DNA of 64,000 nt from Trachythela sp. YZ-2020 (GCA_016169945.1 JADLSH010000393.1:10763501-10827500), one strand, 5' to 3'; positions 1-11,823 are shown, numbered from the stretch's first letter. Numbers and translations are program-made. Notes: generated from the sequence alone by a model not told the origin.

Positions 1-3000
1 CAAAACTTATAATCCCACAGAATTCTGGACAAGGTTATTAAAAATAGCGATATCTAAACATACCTCATAAGATTTTTCTCTCCTTCATGTCGATGTGTTG
101 TTGTTCATGGTTAAAACACCACATGTGAGGTGAGGTATTTCCAATCAAGCTATTAATACCTCTCAAATGTCTGCAGCTGTTACTGACTGAAATATTATCT
201 GCCTATGAGAAATAAATATGGACAACCACCATACTGTGTAACTCACTTGATCGTACAAGTTAAGCAGCAAAAAAAAATCAGAGAATAAAAACACATGTTT
301 TTCACAAACCTTGTTAGCAAAAATACAAACATTTTTTTATCTTTGCCAGTGACATTCCAACTATGGTTGCCACAGTAACAGTTATTTTATGGTTGTTTTT
401 GAGGTCTTAGTATGAATTTGTACGTCCCTTGGTCTGTACTTAGTACAATATTTCATTACATTTCAACAAATAGTAAACTGTTAATCAAATTTCTAATTAA
501 TAAAAAAAATTTCACAAGAGCAAGTTTCATAATATTTCATAAAGGTTAAACGGCATTTGAACTATAAACTGTTTACATTTCTTCACCAGCTGAGTGAAAT
601 GAATACGAACTGTTCATCGAGTTTTGTTTTTGATACCACCAGCTGCGAAAATGTCATAAGTATTTATCTGCGTAGTCTTTCAAAATTTCGTTTTTAAAAC
701 ACCAAACGTAATCTTGATAGTTGGGTGCCAAACACCCAACCAGTTCTAATAGAGGACCGCTTTGTACACTGTAAATTCTATTTAGTCTTAACACTGTAGT
801 GTTTGTGTGCAATTTGTTCATCTGTTATTTATACAACACAAAATATCATAATTCAAATGCTATCAATATGATTAAAACTAAAATGTTTAAAACGTCAGCA
901 CGACTAGGACAGAGAGTCTACATAAGATAAATCTAAAAACTCGAACCTTGGCAACAGCTGTGAAGAAAATCATTTGGAGTATCTCCAAAATACTACATGT
1001 GATTTAGTGTGTCATATAAATACTTACTGTGATTTAGACGTAGTTTTAAAATTATTGCAGCAAGAGAAGCACCAGGTGCTGACTAGAAGCTATGCACATA
1101 TGTGTGCGTGCAGCCTACACAATTAGATTTTATTGTAATAAACGACATGTCATACAGTGCCATTAGTACCACAACAGGCATGTGTTATATGAGTTTTTAA
1201 GGGCAGTGGAGCTTTTTTCTATAACCGATACTGTCATATGTACTGTGGGACGTCAATTTCGGAGGATATTGTAGCCACCTCGCTTCCAGGGTTTTTGGGC
1301 ATGGGCGCTGGGAACGAGGAGACCTAATTGACCCAGTTTTGTGCAAAGGGAGAAATCCCACCTTTTTGCAACCAAAATAGATAGCATGCATGCAAGTATT
1401 TCAAAACTTTTAGAGATATCAATATAGTAATTTGATTTAGATGACAAACAAACCTTGAAGGTCTTTGTTACCAGAGCTGAATATAAGGACAGAAATAAGA
1501 GGTTTTTAACAACCTAAATAACCTGAACATAAAACAAATGTAACCATACAGGTTATGAACTTCGTCAAAGCATTTACTGATTCTTAAACTGTTATTCTGA
1601 AACTTACTCTCGTTACTCGCACAAAATACAAATAGACATAATTTTAAATTGTGGGTTTTCCATGTTCCAGTAGACTCTATATGGAGTCTCCTTAAATCCG
1701 AGAGTTCAACCTGCGAACAGGTACATACCATGTCGGAAGAAGCAAGGGCAACAATCTATTCCAGGACGTGTTCTAAAACGTCGTCTTATAGTTTCTACTA
1801 TTGACTTTTATTCGCAATGAACAAGGACATTGGGAAAGTAAAAGGGAAAGAGGAGTAGATTCTTGTCAAAGCATACTGAATTTTGTTGGTATCTTAGTGT
1901 AGACAATAAAGCACACCAGTTTAGGTAATTTTTACAAAGCCCTTCCTTTTTGACAAGAGTCATTGATTCAGATGTCTGTCCAAAATAGATAAACACCCAT
2001 CTTAACAGAAAATTGGAACGTGAAATCGTAAGGATAAATCATAATTAACTACACTTTTGTAAACAAACGTTTGAATATCTTTTAAATCATAAAAGAAAAA
2101 TAATATATTTTCTTTTGAATCTAAATAATTTCTACAACAATATTTTTAGTTCTTAATAAGAATGATGAATTTTTCAAATTACCTATCATACCCCCTCGCC
2201 CCACCTGGTTAAGGGGAAGAGGGGTAGTTACCCTCCTACGTCTAGTTTAGCAGTCGCTGGTCGCAAAGTTCCATCAGAAAAAAGGACTGTATCTCTAGGA
2301 ATTTATTTAATATCCTGTTTCCAAACAACTATAAAGATAACAATCATTAGGTTTTAAAAACAATCTTTGTTGACGCAATTTAAAGACAACTCCCAGTGCA
2401 GTCAACGTTACTGCTGCAGTGATAGACGTCATTGATTAATATTTGTTATTTTTATAAACACATTAACCGTAATTAACCGTAATTACTGGAAGGTACCAAG
2501 AATTATTTCGTAAAGCAATTTTGATACACAGGAATGTTGATGTCGAACTTTATGTGGTATTCAGAATTAAAACACCACATTTTGCGATGCTGTCACAAAT
2601 GACATGCACGATTTTGATTATTTATCATAATATTTTGTGTCAGCCAACATGACGTAGCACAGAGAGAGGGAAGACCCATGCAGTGAAAACTAATTAACTA
2701 CGTTTTCAGTAATTTGTATTTCTTTGATCAAGACAAATTGGCTTTAAAATTTTGCGAATGCTGTTTATGGATGTTTGATGGAAGCTATAGATCATAAGTA
2801 ATTCCTTAAATATATTATACATCTCAAAATAAATAAATAATATACTGGATTCTGGAATGTTCCAAAAATTGAAAAAAATTATTGTAAAGGTATTTTGAGT
2901 ACTAAATCTGAACTATAAACAATGAGTTCAGTAACAATAAAGTAATCAAGTCACAAATTCTCAGAGAGGTCTGCACTTCATGCAGAAATACTTGCACATC

Positions 3001-5900
3001 AAATTCCCAGATGGCAAGAATTTTGTATCCAAGCACAAAATTCGAAAGATGATTTTTCAAAAGGTCAAACATTATATATTACTCAGCAACTCACATGCAT
3101 GCATGACGTCCTAATTTTCAGTCAAAATAAATAAAAAGATATTAGCGGTTTAAGGCAGAAAACATTTTCAACGAGACAGCACTTCGTATGACACGATAGA
3201 TGGCATGTTTTCTAAAACTTTTTCAACAACGATTTTATAAAGCGGAAACATGGATTTAAATACAAACTTTTATGACGTATACCGGATTCTAAATGATTGT
3301 AAAAATGTACAAAACAAGTCCTGCATGTGCATGCAACGTTTCTTTTTTTTTAAAAAGCCCCCACTCCCAATTCGTACACCACTGCGTATATACACATAAT
3401 TTTACTTAGTTTTAGGTGCAGATATGCATGTATAAATTATAACTGACTAATTTCATTTCTTTTGTATGAAAAATTTCTCATATTATTCGAGTATGATTTA
3501 GAAAAAAGCACACCAAAAAACTCTGGAGAGCGATCTTTCATATGGAAATTAAGGCATTGATTAGTTGGAGTCAAACTTTCAACTTCCTTTTTGAAAACGT
3601 CAACGTCAGCAACGTCTTTAATAAAAAGTTGCAGGATACAAATTTAGAATAATTTCAAAAGTACGCCATCTTTCCTAAAATCTAAATACTTTCTCTTGGT
3701 CTTGCCGGCTTATAGAAATAATTTTGTTTTCAATTTCAATCATGCACATTGCAGATAATGATTTATGTTGACTGTTTTCAAGCAGTTATATCTGCAGCCA
3801 GAACTCAGAAGCTTTTGTCAATATAAATTATTGTGTTTGCGTTGCAATTCGTTGCAATAGTTTCTTTTACAAACACATCGTTACTCGTTGGTTTATGTTA
3901 CTTGTGGTCACTTGTATATAATTACAATGGCTTGTGGTTACAGAATACAGACTTGCATTTAACACTATCTGCATGCAGGGTTTTGAATTATTGTATAATT
4001 ATACTTATGGCAGGTGTAATAAATCTACACTGCTATATATATATATTTATATTGGCTATGCCTATAGCGCATATATGTGCATTATTCAGAATATGTCAAG
4101 AATTTTCAACACTGCCTAACACTTTTCACGCGTCTATATGACAAAGAATGTAATAGATAACTTTAACACATGTCTGCAAGATGTCATACTAGCCTAGGTA
4201 TACAAAATGTTAAAAATGTAGACCCAGGCGCGATAATCTATTTTTGTACAAAAACATCTAAATACTGTGAATGTCAAGACAAATGAACTTCTATAGTTTG
4301 CAAGGTCAATGTTGGTCGATATTTCAGGCAGTGAAGCAGAAAATGCCTGAAAATTCAAGATGTGCATTGATGTGAATTTTTTATAATAGTTGACTCAACT
4401 TCAGATTTAATTTCACAATATAGATTATAGTATAAATTTATATCCGTATAATCACTTGCTCTAGAGATGTCTTGAGTTACTTTAACGTTAGCATGTACCT
4501 AGTTTAAAATACAACTTATACTGCATACTGGGTTCTTCGTTCCTGATATTCCTGAACAAATACTAACCTCGAAAAATAACTTCCAAAAGCCAAACACCTT
4601 GCCCTTGGTATTAAATATGGTATTTGATTGCGTTCCAAATATATCTGCCATTCATTCAGGTTAAAAGAATATTAAGTCACAATCCGGGGGTGTTTTAACC
4701 ACAACCTGCAAGATTTTGTGGTTGCAAATTTTTTAGAAAACACCCTTATGTAAAAATGGAAGACAGACAAGAACTAACATCAAGTGTTGCTTATATCTAC
4801 ACTGCATGTACAGAGATATAAAAAAGTCTCTGTGTGTACTGAAGGCTTTCCTTTCAGTGAACACTTGACGAATTATAAGTCCACGGGAAGCATACAGTGC
4901 ATGGTGACCAATTCTTCAACGAATGCAGTAATCCCACTGCCACAATAGTAAAGCTCTACTGTTGATTCTCCCCGCTCAAGTACCCACAAACGTCTCACAC
5001 GTTATGTTTCAAATGTTTACATCTCTGACCGGAGTCAAAATTAAACAACAGCGCTGTCTCCGTACACATCTTCTGAGGTTAACGTATTTACTCGAGTTGA
5101 AAGGTAACTATAAAATGAACAAAAGAAATTATCATTTTAAGTATCACGATTGTTTGGTTCAGATTCTTCCAAAAGTACCACCAAATTTGGCCCAGATGTT
5201 GTCTGTAGGATACCTTTTCGATTTTTGATGGGCGCCAAGTGTCGCACCCCCCGGGACCGCCATAATTGAAAAATCCAATATGGCCGCCACCAAGGTTTTG
5301 GGCGAATTGTAATCAAACAAGAAATAGGAATTAAATCATAAACAAAACCACTTTTAGGAGTTTTCTGGGTCAGAGAGTTCGATTTTGATCCTATCCAAAC
5401 GATTTGGTGTTTTGGAATAACTTTATTGGCTTCTATGACTTAGTTAGCTGCAACTCGAGGTACAAAACGAAATGGTACAAAATGAGCAAACGTTATCCAG
5501 GACAAACCACCTTCTTAGGATTTTCAATTTTCCGTATACAATGGAAGGACTGCTTCAGCAACAGTATACCAATATATTTCGGTTTTGAAGATAACATTTA
5601 GCAATCATTATAATTATATCCCATGATACGATGCGTAAATATCCTGCCTCGATGCGCATAAATATCCAGAAACACAAATCCAATAAACCTTGTGCATTAT
5701 GACGTTTCTTTGCGGTGCGTGACTACAACTACCAGAATGCTTCGCGAGGATTTTAAGAGAGAATGATAGCAAATACTCGCAAAGCATCTTGGTAGTAGTA
5801 GTCCGGCATTACATTAACAACATGTACAATTATTATTGATGCCTATACACCAATGATCTGCCATCTATATCAGTATATGGAGATCGCAATAGGAGCTACA
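1..5900. other. AT-rich stretch without a recognisable gene
   Basis: I see only short random ORFs, homopolymer runs and small palindromes, for example GTTGGGTG facing CACCCAAC near 719-741. No splice-flanked conserved peptide, RNA gene or clear transposon end was found. A distal MSL3 terminal exon on the minus strand could lie here undetected, because a short, weakly conserved last exon is hard to see by eye. Confidence 0.5.
5725..5805. repeat. Short hairpin made of two inverted ACTAC..CCAGAATGC-like arms
   Basis: The left arm reads GACTACAACTACCAGAATGC followed by TTCGCGAG. The right arm, read on the minus strand, is GGACTACTACTACCAAGATG followed by CTTTGCGAG. The arms are separated by about 25 bp. 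The arm sequence resembles the ACTACAATTCCCA-type promoter motif bound by ZNF143 in vertebrates. No gene start is visible beside it, so it may simply be a small foldback element. Confidence 0.4.
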
Positions 5901-5929
5901 GGTTATCACTGCCTTTGTTCTTTATGAAG

Positions 5930-6990
5930 CTCTACCATCACATTTGTAGAGGGTTGTTCATTGAACCCCGCGGGTGCACCTCTCCCTGTATGCCTTGATG
6001 AAACCACATTGTTAGAGTGCGGCACACGCCGAGTGGTCCATAATAGTTGCTATGTAGGGGTGCAATAGTTCTACCAGCCCCACACATGTATTCAGAGATT
6101 TCATGCTGAAACTATGTGTCCTTATTCCTGTAGAAACTCGTCTGTAGCAATGCTTGCCTTTCATGTTGAGACAACGCATTTCCTAGCGCAACGCTTCCAG
6201 TTGTAAAAAGATTATGCCTCGTTCACGCCAGCTGCACTACACCCTTGTTGTACTGCGTTCGATCCGCTTATGTGCACAGACCCAAGACTAAAGAGGCTTG
6301 TATCTTGGATGAGCGTTAAATGTTTCCGTTAGGTCTGTATGCTGGTCCTGCACCAGGTAGTCTCAATTAACATCCAAGAAACTGTGACGTAGTGTCACAC
6401 CCCGTCATGCTGTGGAAAACAGGAGAGACTAATACTGGAGTAGACAATTTGAACTGCAGTATCACTTTACCAATAAATATTTCAGGCACTATATCATACC
6501 ATATCATACCTGCTCCAATATGCCCATGCTGTCGAGGAGACGGATAGTCATAATTACGACGTCACGGTCCATGGTTCGAACATACGCCTTTGTATGACCC
6601 TGTTCTGCGGCATGTGCGAGATGTAGATAGATCCTTGTATCTGCCTCAATGGTATCTGCCTCAGAATAGTTGTAAGACAGAAATGGTGTGAAGTCACAAT
6701 GTCTGTTGAAGCACAGCTTCGTTGCGGGTACTCATGAGCCGTTGTACAACCATGAATATTGATGAATGATGAATCATACTGTCCGTAGTGATGAATGAGT
6801 ACAGGTCCCTTTTGTTAACCTCATTTTTCAGAAAACCGATGTTCCATTCATGCTTTGGGATTGCAGAGACTGACTCTTGTCCGTGGGCCAAGCTCACATG
6901 TTTGTTATGCAAGACCTTTGAGGTTATTTTCCTCGCGGAATTATCCCATAAAGCATCTATGTGTTGGGACTAGTGTTCATATTCAGACCA
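5930..6990 (-). pseudogene. Decayed ORF of a repetitive metazoan protein family (EADTR-type)
   Basis: Minus-strand translations in several frames give ordered conserved blocks. They are a HIDALWDN block and an IPKHEWNIGFLKNE block near 6820-6960, an EADTRIYLHLAHA block with a following TMDRDVVIMT block near 6540-6665, a FHSMTGCDTTSQFLG block near 6361-6420, and a LFTTGSVALGNALSQHERQ-like block near 6140-6220. This order matches a family of long repeated ORFs I recognise from cnidarian genomes. The EADTR motif recalls PIN/FEN-like nucleases, but that is an inference. Frameshifts and stops between blocks show the copy is dead. No termini were identified. Confidence 0.5.
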
Positions 6991-7777
6991 AAATGGTATG
7001 GTATTGAGTGAGACGTATCAATGAATATCGGACGACTCATGTGGATCACTGCCGCCATATCCAACTCCACGCCCGAAATTTGTTTCGCTGAAGCTGAACG
7101 GTCAGGTCAGTCGGCGAATTCGGTCACTGGAGAATTTCGTTCTAGATTGCAGCATCCCTCGATCTGACAGGCTCGGGTCACTCTTTTACTCTTGAGCGGA
7201 ATAAATCCCTCAAATCGGCATTACGTCATTGCGGTCATTAATGCAGTAATTAAGTTATTCAGGTCATGTTCTGCATGCAACTGTTGTTCTTGCTTTTTGT
7301 TTGGGTCAGGTCTCGGTTACTGGGATTGCAATGTTTTCCAGCTGCGTAAAGTGCGTGAAGTCCCATTCTTCCCGAATGTCACAAAAAATGTTTAGAGGTG
7401 ATATATACTTGCCAAGAAATGACGGGATCTTTCCGATCCTGAGTTCTGACATGCGCAGTATAGTAAAAGCCCGCCATGCAAAACTACGGAATTATCTTAA
7501 CATAAGATGAGAGTCGAATTCTCTGGACACGAAAATCTTAAATATTGGTTTTATTTATGATTTTATTACTAGGATTCACTTCGAATCCAGATGGTAATGT
7601 AGGTAGTTTTCGAGCCCCTTTTTTGAGCTGGCGCGTGGCGCATGAGCATTAATATGACGTCACAAGACCAGGCAAGTTTGGGCGAACAAACAATAAATTT
7701 GCTGAGTTCAGCATATTTTGTAAATACGCCCCAATAGCTAAGCGTCCCCATATATTTCGCCAAGCTTTGTTTGAGCG

Positions 7778-8311
7778 TCATTTCTCGACTGCTATACGAT
7801 GGAGTGCCTACATGGAAAGTCTGCATCATTTACGACTACAAACATGGAATATTTTGGTTCTGTGGACAGACCTAGCTGTGAGTTATTTTGCTCGGAAGAA
7901 GATTGTTACATGTATACAAAAGCTGTTGGTGCTTTTCGTGGAAGTGGTTGTGTACATTCTATCTGCCCTACACATAAAACACTGGCAAAGTTGCGAATGG
8001 TTAAAGACAAGATGATTCGTGTGTTCTGAGCGAGAGAATTCGTGTTCATTTTGGCAATGGGGAGATGTGTTTGAAAGTCCTCGACCAAGATACCAACACG
8101 GTATGGTGTGCTGCGTGCGAAAAGTCAAGAAAGATGGCCCAAATCAAAATCGCTTGTAATGCATCGTGCTCTTTAGCAATACACTACAATATCAGTACAA
8201 GATCGAAGAGACAGGAGAGACATTTAATAGTATTAAACCTAATACCAAGAACGCGTACGATGAATACCTCTTTCTTAAAAACATTAATGCTCACGAACTT
8301 GACATTTGTTA
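7778..8311 (+). pseudogene. Left-arm decayed copy of the GRF zinc-finger ORF
   Basis: This is the inverted counterpart of the minus-strand ORF at 11218-11823. Against that copy it lacks two bases near 7866 (GTGGACAGACC instead of GTGGACAGAGACC). It also lacks about 23 bases near 8010, which removes the NYGRPFF segment of the first zinc finger, and about 50 bases near 8155. All three changes disrupt the protein. The remaining peptide blocks (CSEEDCYMYTKAVGAFRGSG and the downstream AYDEYLFLKNINAHELDIC) are otherwise well preserved, so decay followed duplication. Confidence 0.75.
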
Positions 8312-8602
8312 ATTAATTTTATTTTAAATAAATGTTCAATATAAACGACGTGTAGTCGATTTTAGAGTTCATAGTTTTAAGGCCTACAAGTTACGTTTGC
8401 CACTTCTTGGAAAGTTCTAGTCTGTGTTGCTAGGGTACTTTCGTTTCTTTGTTTTGTTGCACTCTTGCAAAGTTATTAAAGTTTGTTGCCATTTCCTCAA
8501 TTCCTCTTGTCGCTTTATTCGTCTTTCCAGAGTTTTTTCCACATTTAATTCTTTATCGTTTACGATTGCTTCTTGTAAGGGTACACAAATCCCAATTTTA
8601 CT

Positions 8603-8728
8603 CTATTTTAACCATTTAGCACGTTCGTCGGTATCCATACAGTGGACTTGATCGAGATGATGGGCTAGTCTTGCAAGATTAATGCTTCCACAACCGAGCA
8701 CAGGACAGTTTCTCCTTGTACGACCCAT
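8603..8728 (-). CDS. Small C2H2-like ORF of the palindromic element, left arm
   Basis: A 41-residue ORF starting at an ATG and encoding CPVLGCGSINLARLAHHLDQ followed by VHCMDTDERAKWLK. The spacing (C-x4-C, then H-x5-H) fits a single C2H2-like finger. This N-terminal pattern (CPV.GC..L..L..H..QVH) is familiar to me from repeat-encoded proteins of cnidarians. After the TAG, downstream sequence in another frame (about 8560-8410) still encodes a charged helix with KELNVEKTLERRIKRQEELR, so the 41-aa ORF is probably the truncated front of a longer protein. The right-arm counterpart (10635-11028) is more damaged. Function unknown. Confidence 0.45.
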   Translation of the reverse strand: MGRTRRNCPVLGCGSINLARLAHHLDQVHCMDTDERAKWLK

Positions 8729-9066
8729 ACTGATCTAGCTCTTTACTCGATCAATGTTTCTGTGTATTTGTGTATTATTCTAGAAGTAATAATGTCCGAT
8801 TTGACCCCATCAGGACCGATTTGATTAAACCCGGTTTATGGTTAAGCACAGGTCATGTTGTTTCCTGAGATCATTGTGTGTGTGTCAATGCTGCTTGGGA
8901 AATTGCCTTGCTAAAAGTTCGGGAGTTAGCGTTACGAGAAGGAAGTAAATACAGATAATTATATTTAGATTTAGAGCTTATAAGTAAATATAATCTACTT
9001 CTAAGAGTATACAGTTTATAGGTAGTTCATTTAAACGTGCACAAGAGAAGCACAAACAACCAACTA

Positions 9067-9311
9067 TTAAGAGTCATTGTCACTATTTTCGTGTGCATCA
9101 GGATAACGCTGGTCTCTGAAAATTCTTTTCAAAAGAAATTTTCTCTCTCTTATCCATAGTAGATGTTCCAGATAAATATTCTGCAAGTCTTCACGAAGCT
9201 TTGGTAGGATAAGTAAGTACGCCTTACTATCAGCTCCTTCTTCGGTAAGACTATCTGCAGTAAAGTTCCGCGTTAGCTCTTCGAATTCTGCTAAATTCGT
9301 TTTGATACTTC
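9067..9311 (-). pseudogene. Left-arm copy of the acidic ORF of the palindromic element
   Basis: The minus strand translates as TNLAEFEELTRNFTADSLTE, then a KAYLLILPKLRE block, then IYLEHLLWIR, and ends in QRYPDAHENSDNDS. Compared with the right-arm copy it keeps the LYLEHLLWIR-type segment in frame. It has lost about 32 codons, the part encoding DPTKKIMETRDAF and DPEEALEAA in the other arm. The acidic N-terminus is also missing, because the mirror symmetry ends here. It is therefore a fragment. Confidence 0.6.
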
Positions 9312-9324
9312 CGGCGAGGGTTAT

Positions 9325-9500
9325 ATTTAGAGTTAGAGAGAGGGGTAGGGTTAGAGAAAGGGTTAGAGAAAGGGTTAGAGAAAGGGTTAGAGAATGGGTT
9401 ATGGTTAGAGAGAGAGAGTTAGGGTTAGAGAGAGGGGTAGGGTAGAGAGACGGGTATAGTTAGAGAGAGGGTTAGAATTAGAGAAAGAGTCTTGTACTTT
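9325..9500 (+). repeat. GGTTAGAG(A)AAG minisatellite at the centre of the palindrome
   Basis: About a dozen degenerate copies of GGTTAGAGAAAG and GGTTAGAGAGAGG fill the unpaired centre of the inverted repeat, with internal GGGTTAG words resembling the telomere repeat. It is not a true TTAGGG array because of the purine-rich insertions. A simple-repeat expansion in the loop of a palindrome is plausible, but other origins are possible. Confidence 0.8.
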
Positions 9501-9831
9501 GTAAAATTAAGTGAGAGAGAAGAAAGATATCTGTCGGGCCGAAATGGTAGACAGGGCCACAAAATGTTGGTTGGAGAATTGGGCTCCTTGTAATTGTTCA
9601 AACATTCAGGAAAGCGACCCTGCCTAATCAGGTCAAATCGGGCCTGTTCGTTCGGGCCATTATGAATTATGTATAAGCATAATTATAAAATGTTATGTTG
9701 TTCATAAAACAGAACATTAACTGGTTAGCTCTGATGTAAGTAAGACGCGATACTATACTCTGCGAGATCACAACTCATCAGCAGAATCCGACTCAGATCA
9801 CAGTGTAGAGATGGGCAGAAAAATGATCTGA

Positions 9832-10318
9832 TGATACGTCAGAAAGCGATTTTGATAATTCAGATAACACAGACAATGAAGCAGTGGAAACTGATGCTAC
9901 GTCAGAGAGTCATTTGGATAGTTTAGATAATACTGACAGCGAAGTAGATGGTGAATATGAAAGCGACCCATGGGCATCTTTAAAAGAGGAAGTATCAAAA
10001 CGAAATTTAGCAGAATTCGAAGAGCTAACGCGGAATTTACTGCAGATGGTCTTGCCGAAGAAGAAGCTAATAGTAAGGCGTACTTATTTATCCTACCAAA
10101 GCTTCGTGAAGCTTGCAGAATATTTATCTGGAACGTTTACTATGGATAAGAGACCTTAAGAGAGATCCAACAAAAAGATTATGGAAACGAGGGATGCATT
10201 TGTGAGCGATGACAACTTTGACCCAGAAGAAGCATTAGAGGCTGCTATTCTTTTGAAAAGAATTTTCAGAGACCAGCGTTATCCTGATGCACACGAAAAT
10301 AATGACAATGACTCTTAA
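9832..10318 (+). pseudogene. Right-arm acidic ORF of the palindromic element
   Basis: The reading frame opens after a TGA near 9830 with a Asp/Ser-rich tract (DDTSESDFDNSDNTDNE and a second DATSESHLDSLDNTDSE copy), then WASLKEEVSKRNLAEFEELT. A frameshift near 10035 breaks the track. Shifting frame gives EEEANSKAYLFILPKLREA, and after another shift DPTKKIMETRDAFVSDDNF, then DPEEALEAAILLKRIF and QRYPDAHENNDNDS with a TAA at 10316. The DPEEALEAA/LLKR ending matches uncharacterised repeat-encoded proteins I associate with cnidarians. No in-frame ATG is present. Acidic N-terminus with a helical C-terminus; function unknown. Confidence 0.55.
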
Positions 10319-10634
10319 TAGTTGTTTGTTTGTGTATCTCTGGTGCACGTTTAAATGAACTACCTGTAAACTATATACTCTTAGAAGTAGATTAATCGAA
10401 ATAAATCTGTTTTCCAAAATATAATTCTCTGTGTTTACTTCCTTCTCGTAACGCTCAGGCAATTTTCCCAGGCAGCATTGGCGCACACACAATGATCTTG
10501 GGAAACAACATGACTGGGCAACGATGTGTCTAACCATAAATCGGGTCTAATCAAACCCAGGCAGCATTATTACTTTTAGAATAAACTTCAAATACACAGA
10601 AACATTCAGGAGAAACTAAGTCAGCTAGATCAGT

Positions 10635-11028
10635 ATGGAAGGCGAGGAACTGTCCCTGTGCTCGGTTGTGTTGTGGAAATCTTGCAAGAATAGCCAAATC
10701 ATCCCAAATCATCCACGGTATGGAATGCGACAGACGTGGAAATGTGGTAAATGGATAAATTGGAATTTTGTACTGATTTACAAGAAGGACAACAAAGAAT
10801 TAAATGTGGAAAAAAACTCTGGAAAGACTAATAAAGCGACAAGAGGAAATGGCAACAAATTTTAATAACTTTGCAAGAGTGCAATGTAGAAAATCTGTTA
10901 GGAATAGACCACAAATAGAAACTATATTAACATCCTCTACTAAAATAGAAAAAAATCCAAAACAAAGAAACGAAAGTAGTCTAGCAACACAGAATAACTG
11001 TCCACGAAGTGGCAAACGTAACTTGTAG
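10635..11028 (+). pseudogene. Right-arm C2H2-like/coiled-coil ORF, frameshifted
   Basis: This mirrors the 8728-8410 region of the left arm. The ORF fragment at 10635-10865 starts at ATG, but the Cys/His pattern is lost (NCPVLGCG has become LSLCSVVLW in the shifted frame). A second fragment at 10804-11028 preserves the charged helix (KTLERLIKRQEEMATNF) in another frame. The intact left-arm version suggests an original small zinc-finger plus coiled-coil protein. Not functional as it stands. Confidence 0.5.
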
Positions 11029-11217
11029 ACCTTACTAACGTTGCAAAAGAAATTTTAAGCAATAAGAAAATCTTATTAATCACCGTTAATGATTTACCGA
11101 TGACTTACAACACACAGCAACCGCTAAATGTTTATATACAATGTTAGTATGAAAACTATGAACTCTAAAATCGACTACACGTCGTTTATATTTAACATTT
11201 ATTTAAAATAAAATTAA

Positions 11218-11823
11218 TTAACAAATGTCAAGTTCGTGAGCATTAATGTTTTTAAGAAAGAGGTATTCCTCGTACGCGTTCTTAGTATTAGGTTTAGTAC
11301 TATGAAATGTCTCTTCGATCTTGTACTGATATTGTAGTGTATTGCTAAAGAGCACGATGCCTGTGTTTATCACTCGAGGTGATGTATCTGGTTGTTTCCA
11401 TTCGAAGAAATCAAAGCGATTTTGGTTTGGGCCATCTTTCTTGACTTTTTGCACGCAGCACATCATACCGTGTTGGCATCTAGGTCTAGGACTTTCAAGC
11501 ACATCTCCCCATTGCCAAAATGAACACGAATTCTCTCGCTCAGAACACACGAAAAACGGCCGTCCATAGTTTTTCATCATCTTGTCTTTGACCATTCGCA
11601 ACTTTGCCAGTGTTTTATGTGTAGGGCAGATAGAATGTACACAACCACTTCCACGAAAAGCACCAACAGCTTTTGTATACATGTAACAATCTTCTTCCGA
11701 GCAAAAGAACTCACAGCTAGGTCTCTGTCCACAGAACCAAAATATTCCATGTTTGTAGTCGTAGATGATGCAGACTTTCCATGTGGGCACTCCATCGTAT
11801 AGCAGTCGAGAAATGACGCTCAA
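11218..11823 (-). CDS. GRF-type zinc-finger protein of the palindromic element, right arm
   Basis: An open frame of about 200 codons with no convincing ATG at its front (an in-frame TAG lies upstream; TTG is the first listed start). It has two GRF-like zinc-finger modules. The first contains CSEEDCYMY, then KNYGRPFFVCSERENSCSFW and QWGD (about residues 43-107). The second contains CQHGMMCCVQKVKKDGPNQN followed by RFDFFEWKQPD (about residues 114-146). GRF fingers (C-x-HG, GPN.GR.F..C, C.FF.W) occur in TOP3A, APEX2, NEIL3 and TTF2 and bind single-stranded DNA. In the second module the Cys before FFEW is replaced, so zinc coordination there may be altered. The C-terminal 55 residues are not recognised. 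It lies just inside the right terminus of the element, pointing to the centre. A nucleic-acid-binding role for the element is an inference. Confidence 0.6.
   Translation of the reverse strand: MSVISRLLYDGVPTWKVCIIYDYKHGIFWFCGQRPSCEFFCSEEDCYMYTKAVGAFRGSGCVHSICPTHKTLAKLRMVKDKMMKNYGRPFFVCSERENSCSFWQWGDVLESPRPRCQHGMMCCVQKVKKDGPNQNRFDFFEWKQPDTSPRVINTGIVLFSNTLQYQYKIEETFHSTKPNTKNAYEEYLFLKNINAHELDIC

Noticed and set aside
1197..1996. Short ORFs in the first 2 kb
   Set aside because: All are short, without conserved residues, splice context or domain content.
9826..9856. Hammerhead-like CTGATGATACGTCAGAAAG
   Set aside because: The putative stem II does not pair and no stem III or cleavage triplet follows.
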